From Hyphococcus sp. (GTDB lineage: Bacteria > Pseudomonadota > Alphaproteobacteria > Caulobacterales > Parvularculaceae), in the NCBI GenBank assembly GCA_021776375.1, contig JAJFGA010000073.1:1-33215 (forward strand): a DNA stretch of 33,215 bases, given 5' to 3'. The translations under genes were made by a program, and so were the position numbers. Each line of letters starts with the position of its first letter. Within the stretch, counting starts at the first letter, position 1. This document shows, in pieces, positions 9,144 to 17,573 of this stretch. The notes beneath the pieces were generated by a model that had not been told where the DNA came from, ran no database searches, and saw nothing but the letters and a program-made list of their open reading frames with translations.

Positions 9144-10156
9144 GATAAATCTCCATTGGTTGACGGCTCTGCAATGAGCGACACGAGTTTTAGGTTTGGG
9201 TCGGGATATTCTGGCGCGTGGTATTCGCCGGCCTCCGCCTCGGGCGCGACGACTTCACGGATCGAACTCACTTTGCGGTTCTCGCCGCGACCTGAAATGA
9301 AAACGATGAGGTCGATCGCTTGGGCGATCAGGGTGCGCGGAATATTGGACGATGCTTCGCCGCAGAGCTGTTCCAAGCGCTGCAGGCCGCTAATGCCGCA
9401 ATTACCGTGAATAGTGCTGATCCCGCCTGGATGGCCGGTGTTCCAGGCTTTCAACATGTCGAGGGCTTCTGGTCCGCGAACCTCGCCGACGATAATGCGG
9501 TCTGGGCGTAAGCGCAGCGTCGACTTCACGAGATCAGCCATCGTCACCGAACCGGCTTGTGTACGAAGAGCGACTTGATCGGGCGCGGCGCATTGCAGCT
9601 CGCGGGTGTCTTCGAGAATGACAACGCGGTCGCCGGTCTGTGCGACTTCAAAGAGTAGTGCGTTGGCGAGCGTCGTTTTGCCTGACCCGGTACCGCCGAC
9701 GATCAGAATATTATTTCTGTCGCGAACGGCTTTTTTTAGAACGTCGCGCCGCAATGGCGAGATCGTTCCCGCCGCCACATAATCATCGAGCGTAAATATC
9801 TGCGCGGCGGCTTTGCGAATGGCGAAGCATGGGGTCCTGACGACCGGTGGAATGATCCCCTCGAAGCGTTCGCCGCCGCCAGGCAATTCGGCGCTGACAA
9901 CCGGATGGGCGCGCGTCACTTCCTGGCCGATATGACTTCCGACGACCCGCACGACGCGTTCGGCCTCCGACGCCGACATCATGGCGTCAGTTTTGATGCG
10001 GCCTTCGCCATGGCGATCAAGCCAGACAGAGCCGTCCGGATTGACCATCACTTCAACCACTTTGGGATCGGCAAGCGCGTCAACGATAATCGGGCCCATA
10101 GCCGTCTTCAGCATGATCTCGGTACGGAGTGTGGTTTCGGATAGAATATCAGGCAT
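9140..10156 (-). CDS. trbB: Conjugal transfer ATPase TrbB (VirB11-like)
   Basis: A 338-residue hexameric traffic ATPase. Walker A GGTGSGKTT is at 154-162, the Asp box VILEDTREL at 179-187, Walker B RIIVGEVRGPEAL begins at 220, and the His box GHPGGISTIHGN begins at 241. All residues needed for ATP hydrolysis are present. A longer frame reaches 10198, but the ATG at 10156 has AGGGAG eight bases upstream, gives the usual TrbB N-terminus, and overlaps the upstream gene by eight bases. Confidence 0.96.
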   Translation of the reverse strand: MPDILSETTLRTEIMLKTAMGPIIVDALADPKVVEVMVNPDGSVWLDRHGEGRIKTDAMMSASEAERVVRVVGSHIGQEVTRAHPVVSAELPGGGERFEGIIPPVVRTPCFAIRKAAAQIFTLDDYVAAGTISPLRRDVLKKAVRDRNNILIVGGTGSGKTTLANALLFEVAQTGDRVVILEDTRELQCAAPDQVALRTQAGSVTMADLVKSTLRLRPDRIIVGEVRGPEALDMLKAWNTGHPGGISTIHGNCGISGLQRLEQLCGEASSNIPRTLIAQAIDLIVFISGRGENRKVSSIREVVAPEAEAGEYHAPEYPDPNLKLVSLIAEPSTNGDLS

Positions 10157-10652
10157 CACTTCGCTCCCTTTCCGGTCTGTTTTCCGGTACGGTCTCATTG
10201 AGACGCATCAATTCGTCCTTGGTGAAAAACGCCGTCTCATCGACCATGATGTCTTCGAGGGCGGCAAAGAGAACGGTTTCCCCGTCTGCAAGCACTGTCT
10301 GCAGACTTTGGATATAGCGTTCAAAGCGTGCTGAGCCTTGCGCTTGCGCAGCAGCCTTGTCCTTGTCGGGCACTGGGGGAATGACGGTCAGGAAGTAGCG
10401 CATGAACAGCGCAAACGCTTCCGCCGCGATAATCTGGTTGCGTTTTAAGACTTCCGATTGCCGTGTCATGCGATCAAGGCGCCGGATCAACGCTGCGTCG
10501 CGTTTGACCTCATGCTCTTGGGCAAAGAATGCCGACAGCGCATTATTGACAACTTGTGATTCATTGCTGCCGGGACGCTTCGCTAACGCCTGAAGGCGGG
10601 CGTGATTTAAGGGATCGATATAAGACCAGATGCGGGGTTTGGTGGAGGGCAT
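10149..10652 (-). CDS. CopG-like ribbon-helix-helix protein between traG and trbB
   Basis: A 167-residue protein. The N-terminal 45 residues (IWSYIDPLNHARLQALAKRP, then SQVVNNALSAFF) resemble a ribbon-helix-helix DNA-binding domain, one strand followed by two helices. The rest is predicted helical with a charged C-terminus. CopG-annotated genes in exactly this place are common in alphaproteobacterial trb operons. It may regulate the operon or act in the relaxosome; neither is shown here. The ATG at 10652 lies just after the traG stop; a TTG at 10658 overlapping that stop is the alternative. No strong ribosome binding site precedes either. Confidence 0.82.
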   Translation of the reverse strand: MPSTKPRIWSYIDPLNHARLQALAKRPGSNESQVVNNALSAFFAQEHEVKRDAALIRRLDRMTRQSEVLKRNQIIAAEAFALFMRYFLTVIPPVPDKDKAAAQAQGSARFERYIQSLQTVLADGETVLFAALEDIMVDETAFFTKDELMRLNETVPENRPERERSDA

Positions 10653-10654
10653 AA

Positions 10655-12682
10655 TCAAAAATCCATGAGGTCGATGTTTGGGGCGCCCTTATCGAGGCCG
10701 TATGCGCGCGTTGCGGCTTTGGCGGCGCGTGCAAGATCGGCCGCGCGCGTGGCTTCAAGATCGCTTGTCTCATGCTCGATGGCGCCTTCATTGCCGCGGT
10801 CGGCGTCTTTCATCTCTACCGAAGACGCCGCAGCGATTTCGGGTTTGAGCTCTTTGCCGCCATCGTCCGGGTCGGTGGTTTGATCGACGCCAGGCTGCGC
10901 AAGACGTGCGTCGACACCGCGTGTTTGACGTCCCCAATCTTCCGATCGGGCCGGCGGGAAGTCTGCGGGTGGCGCATCAAGACGGTTCAGGGCAGGCGGC
11001 GCCGTCACGCGGCCTGCGAAATTCGCGTCTTCATAATATTTGAGCTTTCTGGCTTTGATGGGCGGCAGGCCTGAGACCAACACCACTTCATCATCTGCGG
11101 GAAGCTGCATGACTTCGCCCGGCGTTAAGAGCTGACGCGCGGTTTCCTGTCGCGAAACCATGACATGCGCCAGCCATGGCGCCAGACGATGGCCCGCATA
11201 GTTTCGCATCGCACGCATTTCGGTCTTGGTTCCGAGCGCGTCTGATATGCGTTTTGCTGTGCGCTCATCATTGGTGGCGAAGGCAACGCGCACATGGCAA
11301 TTGTCGAGGATCGAATTGTTCGGCCCGTACGCCTTTTCGATCTGGTTGAGCGATTGGGCAATTAAGAATGCGCGCAATCCATAGCCGGCCATGAATGCAA
11401 GCGCGCTTTCAAAGAAGTCGAGCCGCCCGAGCGCTGGAAACTCATCGAGCATCAAGAGCACTTGGCGCTGGTTCGCCTGGCCTGCATCGCCTTCAAGTTT
11501 TTCCGTCAACCGGCGGCCGATTTGATTTAAGATCAACCGCACGAGCGGTTTGGTGCGTGAGATGTCGGAGGGCGGGACAACGAGGTAGAGCGAAACTGGT
11601 TTCTCGCCGTCGATAAGATCGGCGATGCGCCAATCGCATTTGGATGTCACTTCTGCGACGGTAGGGTCGCGATAAAGACCAAGAAAGCTCATTGCCGTCG
11701 ACAAGACGCCGGAGCGTTCGTTCTCTGATTTATTCATGAGTTCGCGCGCAGCTTGCGCAACAACGGGATGCGTTCGGGCGGCGCCGGTCTCTCCGAGATG
11801 ATTGGTGCTCATCATCACCCAAAGAGTGCGCTCGAAAGAGCGGCCCGGGTCAGAAAGGAAACTTGCAACACGCGCCAGGGTCTTTTCTTCTTCTGCATAA
11901 AGGACATGAAGAATGGCGCCGACGAGCAAAGCGTGCCCGGTCTTTTCCCAATGGCTGCGCCGCTCCAGGGCGCCTTCCGGGTCAACCAGGATGTCGGCGA
12001 TGTTTTGAACATCGCGCACCTCGTTGGCGCCTTTTCGCACTTCAAGAAGAGGGTTGTATTTTGCGCTCGATGCATTCGTCGGATCGAACAACAGACAATA
12101 GGAGAATTTCGAGCGCCATCCTGCAGTAAGGCGCCAATTTTCGCCTTTAATGTCGTGAATGACGGCGCTGCCGGTCCAACTTAATAATGTGGGAACAACG
12201 AGGCCGACGCCTTTGCCTGAGCGCGTCGGCGCAAAGGTAAGCACATGTTCAGGACCGTCATGACGGAGATAGTGATCGTCAAAGCGGCCTAGGAAAACGC
12301 CGGAGGGCGACAACATGCCGGCTTTGGCGAGGTCTTTGTGGGACGCCCAGCGCGACGATCCGTAGGTGGTGAGGTTTTTCGCCTGTCGTCCACGCCACAC
12401 TGATCCGATCACCGCGACGAGAGCGGCGACAAAACCGCTGCCGCTGGCGATCATCCCGCCTTTCAGGAAAATGCCTGGCGCGTAAGCGTCGAACGCGTAC
12501 CACCATTCAAATAAACGCCATGGATAATAAACGGGCTGATCACGAATGATGAACCATGCGGGCCCAAGATAGGCGTCATAGGCGAATTGCGCCGCGACCC
12601 ACTGCGTTGCGATCCAAACGCCGCAAACAATCGTGACGAGTACGATTGCGATCTGTCCAATGAGTATTGATTGCGGCGACAT
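10655..12682 (-). CDS. traG: Type IV coupling protein TraG (VirD4-like)
   Basis: A 675-residue inner-membrane ATPase that recruits the relaxase-DNA complex to the secretion channel. Two N-terminal membrane segments (about 7-33 and 72-95) are followed by the cytoplasmic ATPase with Walker A PTRSGKGV (152-159) and Walker B VLLMLDEFPALGRL (408-421). The segment AFATNDERTAKRIS is typical of TraG/VirD4. The C-terminal tail is acidic and variable (about 560-660). It is the first recognised gene of the trb operon; the promoter region lies upstream, 12683-12800. Full length and intact. Confidence 0.96.
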   Translation of the reverse strand: MSPQSILIGQIAIVLVTIVCGVWIATQWVAAQFAYDAYLGPAWFIIRDQPVYYPWRLFEWWYAFDAYAPGIFLKGGMIASGSGFVAALVAVIGSVWRGRQAKNLTTYGSSRWASHKDLAKAGMLSPSGVFLGRFDDHYLRHDGPEHVLTFAPTRSGKGVGLVVPTLLSWTGSAVIHDIKGENWRLTAGWRSKFSYCLLFDPTNASSAKYNPLLEVRKGANEVRDVQNIADILVDPEGALERRSHWEKTGHALLVGAILHVLYAEEEKTLARVASFLSDPGRSFERTLWVMMSTNHLGETGAARTHPVVAQAARELMNKSENERSGVLSTAMSFLGLYRDPTVAEVTSKCDWRIADLIDGEKPVSLYLVVPPSDISRTKPLVRLILNQIGRRLTEKLEGDAGQANQRQVLLMLDEFPALGRLDFFESALAFMAGYGLRAFLIAQSLNQIEKAYGPNNSILDNCHVRVAFATNDERTAKRISDALGTKTEMRAMRNYAGHRLAPWLAHVMVSRQETARQLLTPGEVMQLPADDEVVLVSGLPPIKARKLKYYEDANFAGRVTAPPALNRLDAPPADFPPARSEDWGRQTRGVDARLAQPGVDQTTDPDDGGKELKPEIAAASSVEMKDADRGNEGAIEHETSDLEATRAADLARAAKAATRAYGLDKGAPNIDLMDF

Positions 12683-12736
12683 GCTTATTCTCGACTAAGT
12701 TTGTTGAGCTGAGCATGACGCAGCGATTGTTCGTCC

Positions 12737-12791
12737 GTCTACTGCGGAAAGAATACAAAAATTTGAATTAGTTTTGGTCTTTTGCGGAGAA
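12737..12791 (-). promoter_or_regulatory. Two direct repeats in the traG-trb promoter region
   Basis: Two copies of a motif on the pattern GTCTwyTGCGGA begin 40 bases apart (12737 and 12777), about four turns of the helix, in an AT-rich stretch 55-110 bases upstream of traG. On the minus strand the AT-rich stretch between them includes GTATTCT, a plausible -10 element, but I see no convincing -35. Paired sites at this spacing suggest binding by an activator or repressor of the transfer operon. This is an inference from position and repetition only. Confidence 0.4.
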
Positions 12792-12793
12792 TT

Positions 12794-13072
12794 TTAGACG
12801 CCAGAATTAATGACGTCGCCTTTTTGTATTTTATTGCGCCAATCAGCGACGCTAATTTGTACTCCATTATTAAAATTGAGGAACAAAGAGGAATTTTGTT
12901 TGACGAGCGCCGCTAGCGGTAATTTGTTGTTCAGGGGTTGTGGAGTGATCCAATCAGCTATGCGACAAGCCCAAGCTTTGTTGGATAATAGAAAAGCTCT
13001 TTGGGTGGGTGCGCTTATTCTGCGATGTTCCGGGGCTTCAATGACGAACACGTTTATGCGTGATTGCGCCAT
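12794..13072 (-). CDS. Doubtful small hypothetical protein upstream of traG
   Basis: A 92-residue open frame from ATG 13072, with a TTG three bases earlier. The C-terminal half (LFLNFNNGVQISVADWRNKI) looks protein-like, but there is no clear ribosome binding site and I recognise no family. A plus-strand frame of 125 residues overlaps the same DNA. The 111 bases between its stop and traG hold the repeat pair described separately. It could be a remnant or a small leading gene of the transfer operon. Confidence 0.28.
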   Translation of the reverse strand: MAQSRINVFVIEAPEHRRISAPTQRAFLLSNKAWACRIADWITPQPLNNKLPLAALVKQNSSLFLNFNNGVQISVADWRNKIQKGDVINSGV

Positions 13073-13179
13073 CAACTCGGCTGGCGATTTGAAGTGCGCT
13101 TGGCCGCATCCAACTAGACGCCTTAGCGGTGATGGCTTCTATGCCTGGCTGAGAGAGGCGACCGCCAATGGCCTTGTTT

Positions 13180-13342
13180 GTAAGTGATTTTCATAAAAAT
13201 GGACCGCAGTCTATCGTTTTTCATTGATTGTAAGCGTTTTTCATGAAATACTCCCCTAGTAATAGAAATGCCAAGGGAGAAAGCGCTTTTCATGGACGCA
13301 CCCCAAAATAACCTGTTTTCAGGGCCTGTAAGCGTTTTTCAG
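13180..13342 (+). repeat. Five copies of a 15-bp motif at the fic promoter and start
   Basis: Written on the minus strand, the motif is ATGAAAAACGCTTAC. Copies are at 13180-13194 (ATGAAAATCACTTAC), 13210-13224 (ATGAAAAACGATAGA), 13230-13244 (exact), 13279-13293 (ATGAAAAGCGCTTTC) and 13328-13342 (CTGAAAAACGCTTAC). The steps between them are 30, 20, 49 and 49 bases. Three lie before the fic frame and two lie inside its first 25 codons; one touches the alternative ATG at 13292. This arrangement fits an operator array for autoregulation, or iterons. Confidence 0.7.
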
Positions 13343-14833
13343 GAAAGTCGCCTGCCCGAAAGGGCGACACCTGCGGGCTACGCCGCGTTGATTGAGGCAT
13401 ATGGATTGCGGGCTCCGGCGCCCCTAACTCTAAGCGCCATCGGCAGCCGGCACAAAATCTACGAAGAAAACGACTGGCGTATCTACTCGCCGCGCTATGC
13501 GCCCAGCGCAACGCTTGAAGGCCATCTGGTGTTCGCCCTGAAATATGAAGGGCTCGATCTTGCCGTTCTCAAACGGCTGTTCGAAGCAGCGACCACTGAT
13601 GAACTTGCAGCCATCATTCGCGCCAAGCCGACAAGCGCCTATATGCGCCGTGTCTGGTTCTTATATGAATGGCTATTGGAAACCCGGCTCGACCTAGAAG
13701 ACGCCAAGACCGGGAATTACGCTGATATTGTTGATACGAAGCAGCAATTTGCGGTCGCCGGCGAGACGTCAACACGCCACCGCGTGCGAAACAATTTGCC
13801 CGGTGGAAAAGCATTTTGTCCGCTTGTCCGGCGAACAGACGCGCTGGAAGCATTCATTGATGCGCGGCTTGATCAACGCGCCGCCGCCGTCATCGGAAAA
13901 ATTTCTGCAAGCGTTCTTGCGCGCACCGCCGCCTTTCTGCTCTTGAAAGATTCCAAATCCAGCTATGCGATTGAAGGCGAAGCACCGCCGCAAAACCGCA
14001 TTCAACGCTGGGGAAAGGCGATTGGCGAGGCGGGCAAGCATCCTCTCGATGCTGATGAGTTCCTTCGCCTGCAACGTATCGTCATTGGTGATGACCGATT
14101 TACCCGCCTTGGTTTTCGCGATGAAGGCGGCTTTGTTGGTGAACATGATCCAGAGACGCGATTGCCGTTGCCTGACCATATCAGCGCGCGACCGGAGGAT
14201 TTGTCTGAGCTTATCCAAGGCATAATCGATTTTGATTCTGATTATGCAGCTGAGTTGTCGCCGGTTATTGCCGCCGCCGTTCTGGCGTTTGGCTTCGTTT
14301 ATATCCATCCCTTCGCCGACGGGAATGGCCGTCTGCACCGGTATTTGATACATCATGTATTGTCGGCGCGCGGCTTTAACCCGCCTGGCATGGTGTTTCC
14401 CGTTTCTGCTGCGATCCTCAAGCGCATCGATGACTATCGACGCGTTTTGGAAAGTTATTCAGCGCGGGCTCTACCGCTCATTGACTGGGAGCCGACGGGT
14501 CGCATGAATGTCCGCGTCCTCAGCGACACCGGCGATTTTTATCGCTTCTTTGATGCAACGCCCCACGCTGAATTCTTGTTCGAATGCGTTGAACAAACAA
14601 TCGAAACGGACCTTCCAGAAGAAGCTGCCTTCTTAGAGCGTTATGATACATTCAAGACCCGCATTGAGGCCCTCATTGAAATGCCAGCATCCACAATCGA
14701 TTTGCTTTTCAACTTCCTGAAGCAAAATGGCGGAAAATTATCTAAACGAGCGCGTGAAAAAGAGTTTGAAATGCTTACCGACGAAGAGGCCCAAGCGGTT
14801 GAGGAAATCTATGGTGCGGGGTTTAGTGATTAA
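13268..14833 (+). CDS. Fic-domain protein with class II inhibitory motif
   Basis: A 521-residue Fic/DOC family protein. Fic enzymes usually transfer AMP from ATP to a target protein. The catalytic motif HPFADGNGRLHR starts at residue 347. About 110 residues earlier, at 232-237, lies S-Y-A-I-E-G, which matches the inhibitory motif (S/T)xxxE(G/N); its Glu normally blocks ATP, so this is a self-inhibited class II enzyme. Additional helical domains lie on both sides. It stands alone between two convergent or divergent transfer units, with no separate antitoxin gene visible. The start is uncertain: ATG 13268 has a weak ribosome binding site, while ATG 13292 follows AAGGGAG by about 12 bases. The target is unknown; a maintenance or host-modulation role is likely. 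Confidence 0.9.
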   Translation: MPREKALFMDAPQNNLFSGPVSVFQESRLPERATPAGYAALIEAYGLRAPAPLTLSAIGSRHKIYEENDWRIYSPRYAPSATLEGHLVFALKYEGLDLAVLKRLFEAATTDELAAIIRAKPTSAYMRRVWFLYEWLLETRLDLEDAKTGNYADIVDTKQQFAVAGETSTRHRVRNNLPGGKAFCPLVRRTDALEAFIDARLDQRAAAVIGKISASVLARTAAFLLLKDSKSSYAIEGEAPPQNRIQRWGKAIGEAGKHPLDADEFLRLQRIVIGDDRFTRLGFRDEGGFVGEHDPETRLPLPDHISARPEDLSELIQGIIDFDSDYAAELSPVIAAAVLAFGFVYIHPFADGNGRLHRYLIHHVLSARGFNPPGMVFPVSAAILKRIDDYRRVLESYSARALPLIDWEPTGRMNVRVLSDTGDFYRFFDATPHAEFLFECVEQTIETDLPEEAAFLERYDTFKTRIEALIEMPASTIDLLFNFLKQNGGKLSKRAREKEFEMLTDEEAQAVEEIYGAGFSD

Positions 14834-14891
14834 CCGTCGCTGGTGAGCGTTGTTAAAGCTACCCAATGGCCTGCCATCGCGTCACTCAAGG

Positions 14892-16817
14892 TTACGATAA
14901 GCCCCGGCCCTTTGTCAGGCGCCAGGAAATGCTCTGATTACGAATGATGCCTGATACCGCCTTGCCGCGATTGCGCTCCAGCACATCGCGCCAGGGAACC
15001 AGCGTGAAATCCTTGGCGCGTTCGATGACAGCGTAGCGTCCGCTCGGACGATCAATGGCGTGCGAATAGACGCCTGCGACGCGGCCGTCCCGGGGCGCCG
15101 GTGTAAAGGCTTTTCCGAGTTCATTGGCGAGATCGTCGCCGGCGCCGGCAATATCGCGCGCCTCAAGGGCGGTGAGCGTGTCTTGTGTAAGGCGAAACTG
15201 GTCTTTCGCGATGAAGCCTTGCTTCATCAGAAAATTCCGCCTGGCTGCACGAGCGGTTTCAACATCGCCAGCAAAACCCCGGGCGCCCGCCGCGTCATCG
15301 AAGTCTCGAAGATGTTCGTCAAGCCAGGTGGCGCCCATCGCGGTTTTCATTTGCGATAGTCGTAAGGATGAGCGGATCTCGATATCGGCGGGGCGCTTGG
15401 GGGCGCCGGCTTTCTCAAACTCTGCAGCGCGTTTCAAATAGTCGGCGGGGATGCGCCAAGTTCCATCACTTTCGCGGTTTGCATGCCCAGCGCGTCGAAG
15501 CGCTTCAAGGCGCCGGACATGGGTTTCGACATATTCAGGCCTTGCGCCTTGATCCGCCTCCATGTGCAACACCGTGCTGTAACGCCCACCATGTGCGTCA
15601 GCGATCTTCGCAATGGTGTGATCGGATTGGCGTGGCTCCAGGTTCGCCGGCCTGACGGTGACGATCTCGCCTTTGGCGAATTCGGGCAATCTTGCCTCTC
15701 CGCCAATCGACACATAGACGGACTTGCTCTCAAGGCTGTCCACCACGATGAACGCCCGATCATTGACGTCGTCGGCGACGCCTTTGTCGATGATAACGCC
15801 GGTGATCGGTTTGGCGGTGTCCGATGTTGGGTTGAAAATTGAACTGGCGTCCATCATCCGCAGCGCTTGATTGTCGTGCATTGCGCGGTGCACCGCCTTG
15901 ATGATGTCGCTGCGCTCGCCAATGCGGCGCAAAATGGCCTCGGCACCAGGCGCGATACGCCATCGTCCTTTGCCAAGAGGCTCAGTAAGTCCAAGGCCCT
16001 CCAAATGCTTGGCGCGCATGCGGCCGAGTTGCTGGCGCCACCGGGCGCCGCGCTTTGGTTGATCGGAGAAATCGACGACGCCGTTCTCCGCGCGATGAAA
16101 CAGCGAACGGTCGAGCGCCGTCAAACGCTCCTGTGTGACCATCCGGGCCATGCGCTTGCGGCCCTCGATTTCAGGGACAGGCCCCAACTCTAGTTCGACC
16201 AATTCTTGAGCCCGTTCACGCATGCCATGGGCGATATATTTTCGTGGGATGATGAGATCCGTTCCATCGTCGCGTTGGCCGCTGATGATCAGATGAGTAT
16301 GAGGCTGGCCGGTGTCGTAATGATTGGCGGCGACCCAATCGAGTTTCGTTCCGAGATCATGTTCCACCTGGTTCACCAGATCGCGCGTATAAGCGGTTAG
16401 GTCCTGCAGCTCGCGCGCATCTTCTGGTGAAACGATGATCCGGAATTGATGCCGGTCGTCCGCGCCGCGTTCAATAAACGCTTCTTTGTCGACTTCCGAT
16501 CTTTCCCGATTATAGAGCTTCGCCGGTTCGCCATTAGCGCCGGTCCCATCACGCTCCACATAGTCCAGGTGCAAACGTTGCGCGGCGGCGCCTTTTGCAT
16601 CCATTCGCACAAGATGCGTTTTGACGATGACGCGGCGTTGAAAATGGTTGGTCGCCGTGCGCGCCTGGCGACCATGTTGGCGCGAACCGCGACTGCGTGA
16701 GACCGCCACGGCGCCCTTCGATATCTTGCGAAAGAAGCCTTGGACCTTCTTGGCGCCATTGGGTGAGCGAATACGTCCAAGTTTAACCTCGAACTGATTA
16801 TCGCCTGGCGTCGCCAT
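14892..16817 (-). CDS. rlxS: Relaxase RlxS (DUF3363 family)
   Basis: A 641-residue relaxase that would nick oriT and pilot the strand to the recipient. The N-terminal domain carries the metal-binding histidine motif YDTGQPHTHLIISG (His173 and His175) and upstream RLHLDYVERDG with a candidate catalytic Tyr86. FIERGADDRHQFRIIVSPED is a strongly conserved stretch of the RlxS/DUF3363 relaxases. The C-terminal half is the DUF3363 region with LTALEARDIA near residue 540. ATG 16817 is preferred over the TTG just before it, since TTG directly follows the traF stop. Together with TraG and the Trb proteins it makes the element self-transmissible in principle. Confidence 0.94.
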   Translation of the reverse strand: MATPGDNQFEVKLGRIRSPNGAKKVQGFFRKISKGAVAVSRSRGSRQHGRQARTATNHFQRRVIVKTHLVRMDAKGAAAQRLHLDYVERDGTGANGEPAKLYNRERSEVDKEAFIERGADDRHQFRIIVSPEDARELQDLTAYTRDLVNQVEHDLGTKLDWVAANHYDTGQPHTHLIISGQRDDGTDLIIPRKYIAHGMRERAQELVELELGPVPEIEGRKRMARMVTQERLTALDRSLFHRAENGVVDFSDQPKRGARWRQQLGRMRAKHLEGLGLTEPLGKGRWRIAPGAEAILRRIGERSDIIKAVHRAMHDNQALRMMDASSIFNPTSDTAKPITGVIIDKGVADDVNDRAFIVVDSLESKSVYVSIGGEARLPEFAKGEIVTVRPANLEPRQSDHTIAKIADAHGGRYSTVLHMEADQGARPEYVETHVRRLEALRRAGHANRESDGTWRIPADYLKRAAEFEKAGAPKRPADIEIRSSLRLSQMKTAMGATWLDEHLRDFDDAAGARGFAGDVETARAARRNFLMKQGFIAKDQFRLTQDTLTALEARDIAGAGDDLANELGKAFTPAPRDGRVAGVYSHAIDRPSGRYAVIERAKDFTLVPWRDVLERNRGKAVSGIIRNQSISWRLTKGRGLS

Positions 16818-16820
16818 CAA

Positions 16821-17573
16821 TTAGCGCCAATCGCCGCGATTTCGGCGCAATTGCGGAAAGTCACTCCCTGCAGGGCCAATCAATACGGGGCATACGGCAG
16901 AAACGGGAGTGCTCCTATGCGCTAAAGGGGCGCCCCCAAAAAAGATGTGCAGACAAGGGGTTAGCGCCGAAGAGGCGCCCCCGTCTTTTATCTTGCCCTC
17001 CGCGCCCTTCGCTTCGCTCAACGCCCGCGCCCGGCCCAATTGTGCGCCCGCCGCACCATGTCGGTTCAATCTGTTCCCAAGGAACCGAACAGTACCTAGA
17101 ACATTTTCCAGTGGAACCGCCCCGAAGTATCTGCTGTCAAAAGACGTCTGCACATCTGTTGAAACGAGAAACACCTCGTTGTTTTCAAGAATAATGCATC
17201 CTTGCCAGGACGGCAGTTTACGTCCTGAACCGTCCCGCTGGTGTGTGAAGATATCAGGACGGTTCCGGGCGTGAATGACACCATTTTCCGAGCAAACCTC
17301 TTCTCCCGCGATCGCCCAAACAGTTTTGATGAGGGGGATATGGTACGGTAGATAGCCCCGATCATGGGCGAGCTTTCGCGCTTCCGCTGGCGCGAACGCC
17401 GCGACCATTACGCCGCGTTCAATGCGACTATTTGTTGTGACTGCGTACCACCCCACGGGTGCGCTCTCACTCTTATTATAAAGCAATCTTGGTATTGGCG
17501 GCGCCGCTATCTCCACTAGGGATGCGATACAAAGCGCGGCAACGGCGCCGCTTGTCATGATGCGCTTAACCAT
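16821..17573 (-). CDS. traF: TraF-type S26 signal peptidase, with an unusual C-terminal tail
   Basis: A 250-residue membrane-anchored serine peptidase. In IncP plasmids TraF processes and cyclises the TrbC pilin. One N-terminal hydrophobic helix is followed by ESAPVGWYAV, which contains the catalytic Ser37 (S-A-P-x-G), and by IKTVWAIAGEEV with the general-base Lys83. FDSRYFGAVP is the family C-terminal motif. After about residue 165 the protein runs on for about 85 residues of unlike, low-complexity sequence rich in Gly, Ala, Arg and Pro. The start at 17573 overlaps the DUF2840 stop by eight bases; a longer frame to 17669 is unlikely. Confidence 0.9.
   Translation of the reverse strand: MVKRIMTSGAVAALCIASLVEIAAPPIPRLLYNKSESAPVGWYAVTTNSRIERGVMVAAFAPAEARKLAHDRGYLPYHIPLIKTVWAIAGEEVCSENGVIHARNRPDIFTHQRDGSGRKLPSWQGCIILENNEVFLVSTDVQTSFDSRYFGAVPLENVLGTVRFLGNRLNRHGAAGAQLGRARALSEAKGAEGKIKDGGASSALTPCLHIFFGGAPLAHRSTPVSAVCPVLIGPAGSDFPQLRRNRGDWR
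16861..17010 (-). other. oriT: Candidate origin of transfer (oriT) near the traF/rlxS junction
   Basis: In related ICEs oriT lies beside the relaxase gene. Here the 3' part of traF, directly upstream of rlxS, is full of structure. There is a palindromic CCCTGCAGGG (16866-16875), inverted 7-base arms CACTCCC and GGGAGTG at about 16862-16868 and 16905-16911, a GGGGCGCCCC palindrome at 16927-16936, and a second copy of GGCGCCCCC 45 bases on (16974). The coding sequence here looks unlike a peptidase domain, as if it served the DNA rather than the protein. No nic site can be fixed from sequence alone. Confidence 0.45.

Noticed and set aside
12810..13187. A 125-codon plus-strand open frame whose end (SGDGFYAWLRE) resembles the start of IS3-type transposases
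   Set aside because: The rest of the frame is rich in Cys and Arg with no other transposase motif, no inverted repeats were seen, and the match is only a few residues.
13769..14356. A 195-codon minus-strand open frame opposite fic
   Set aside because: Shadow of the fic coding sequence; basic and Cys-rich, with no recognisable domain.
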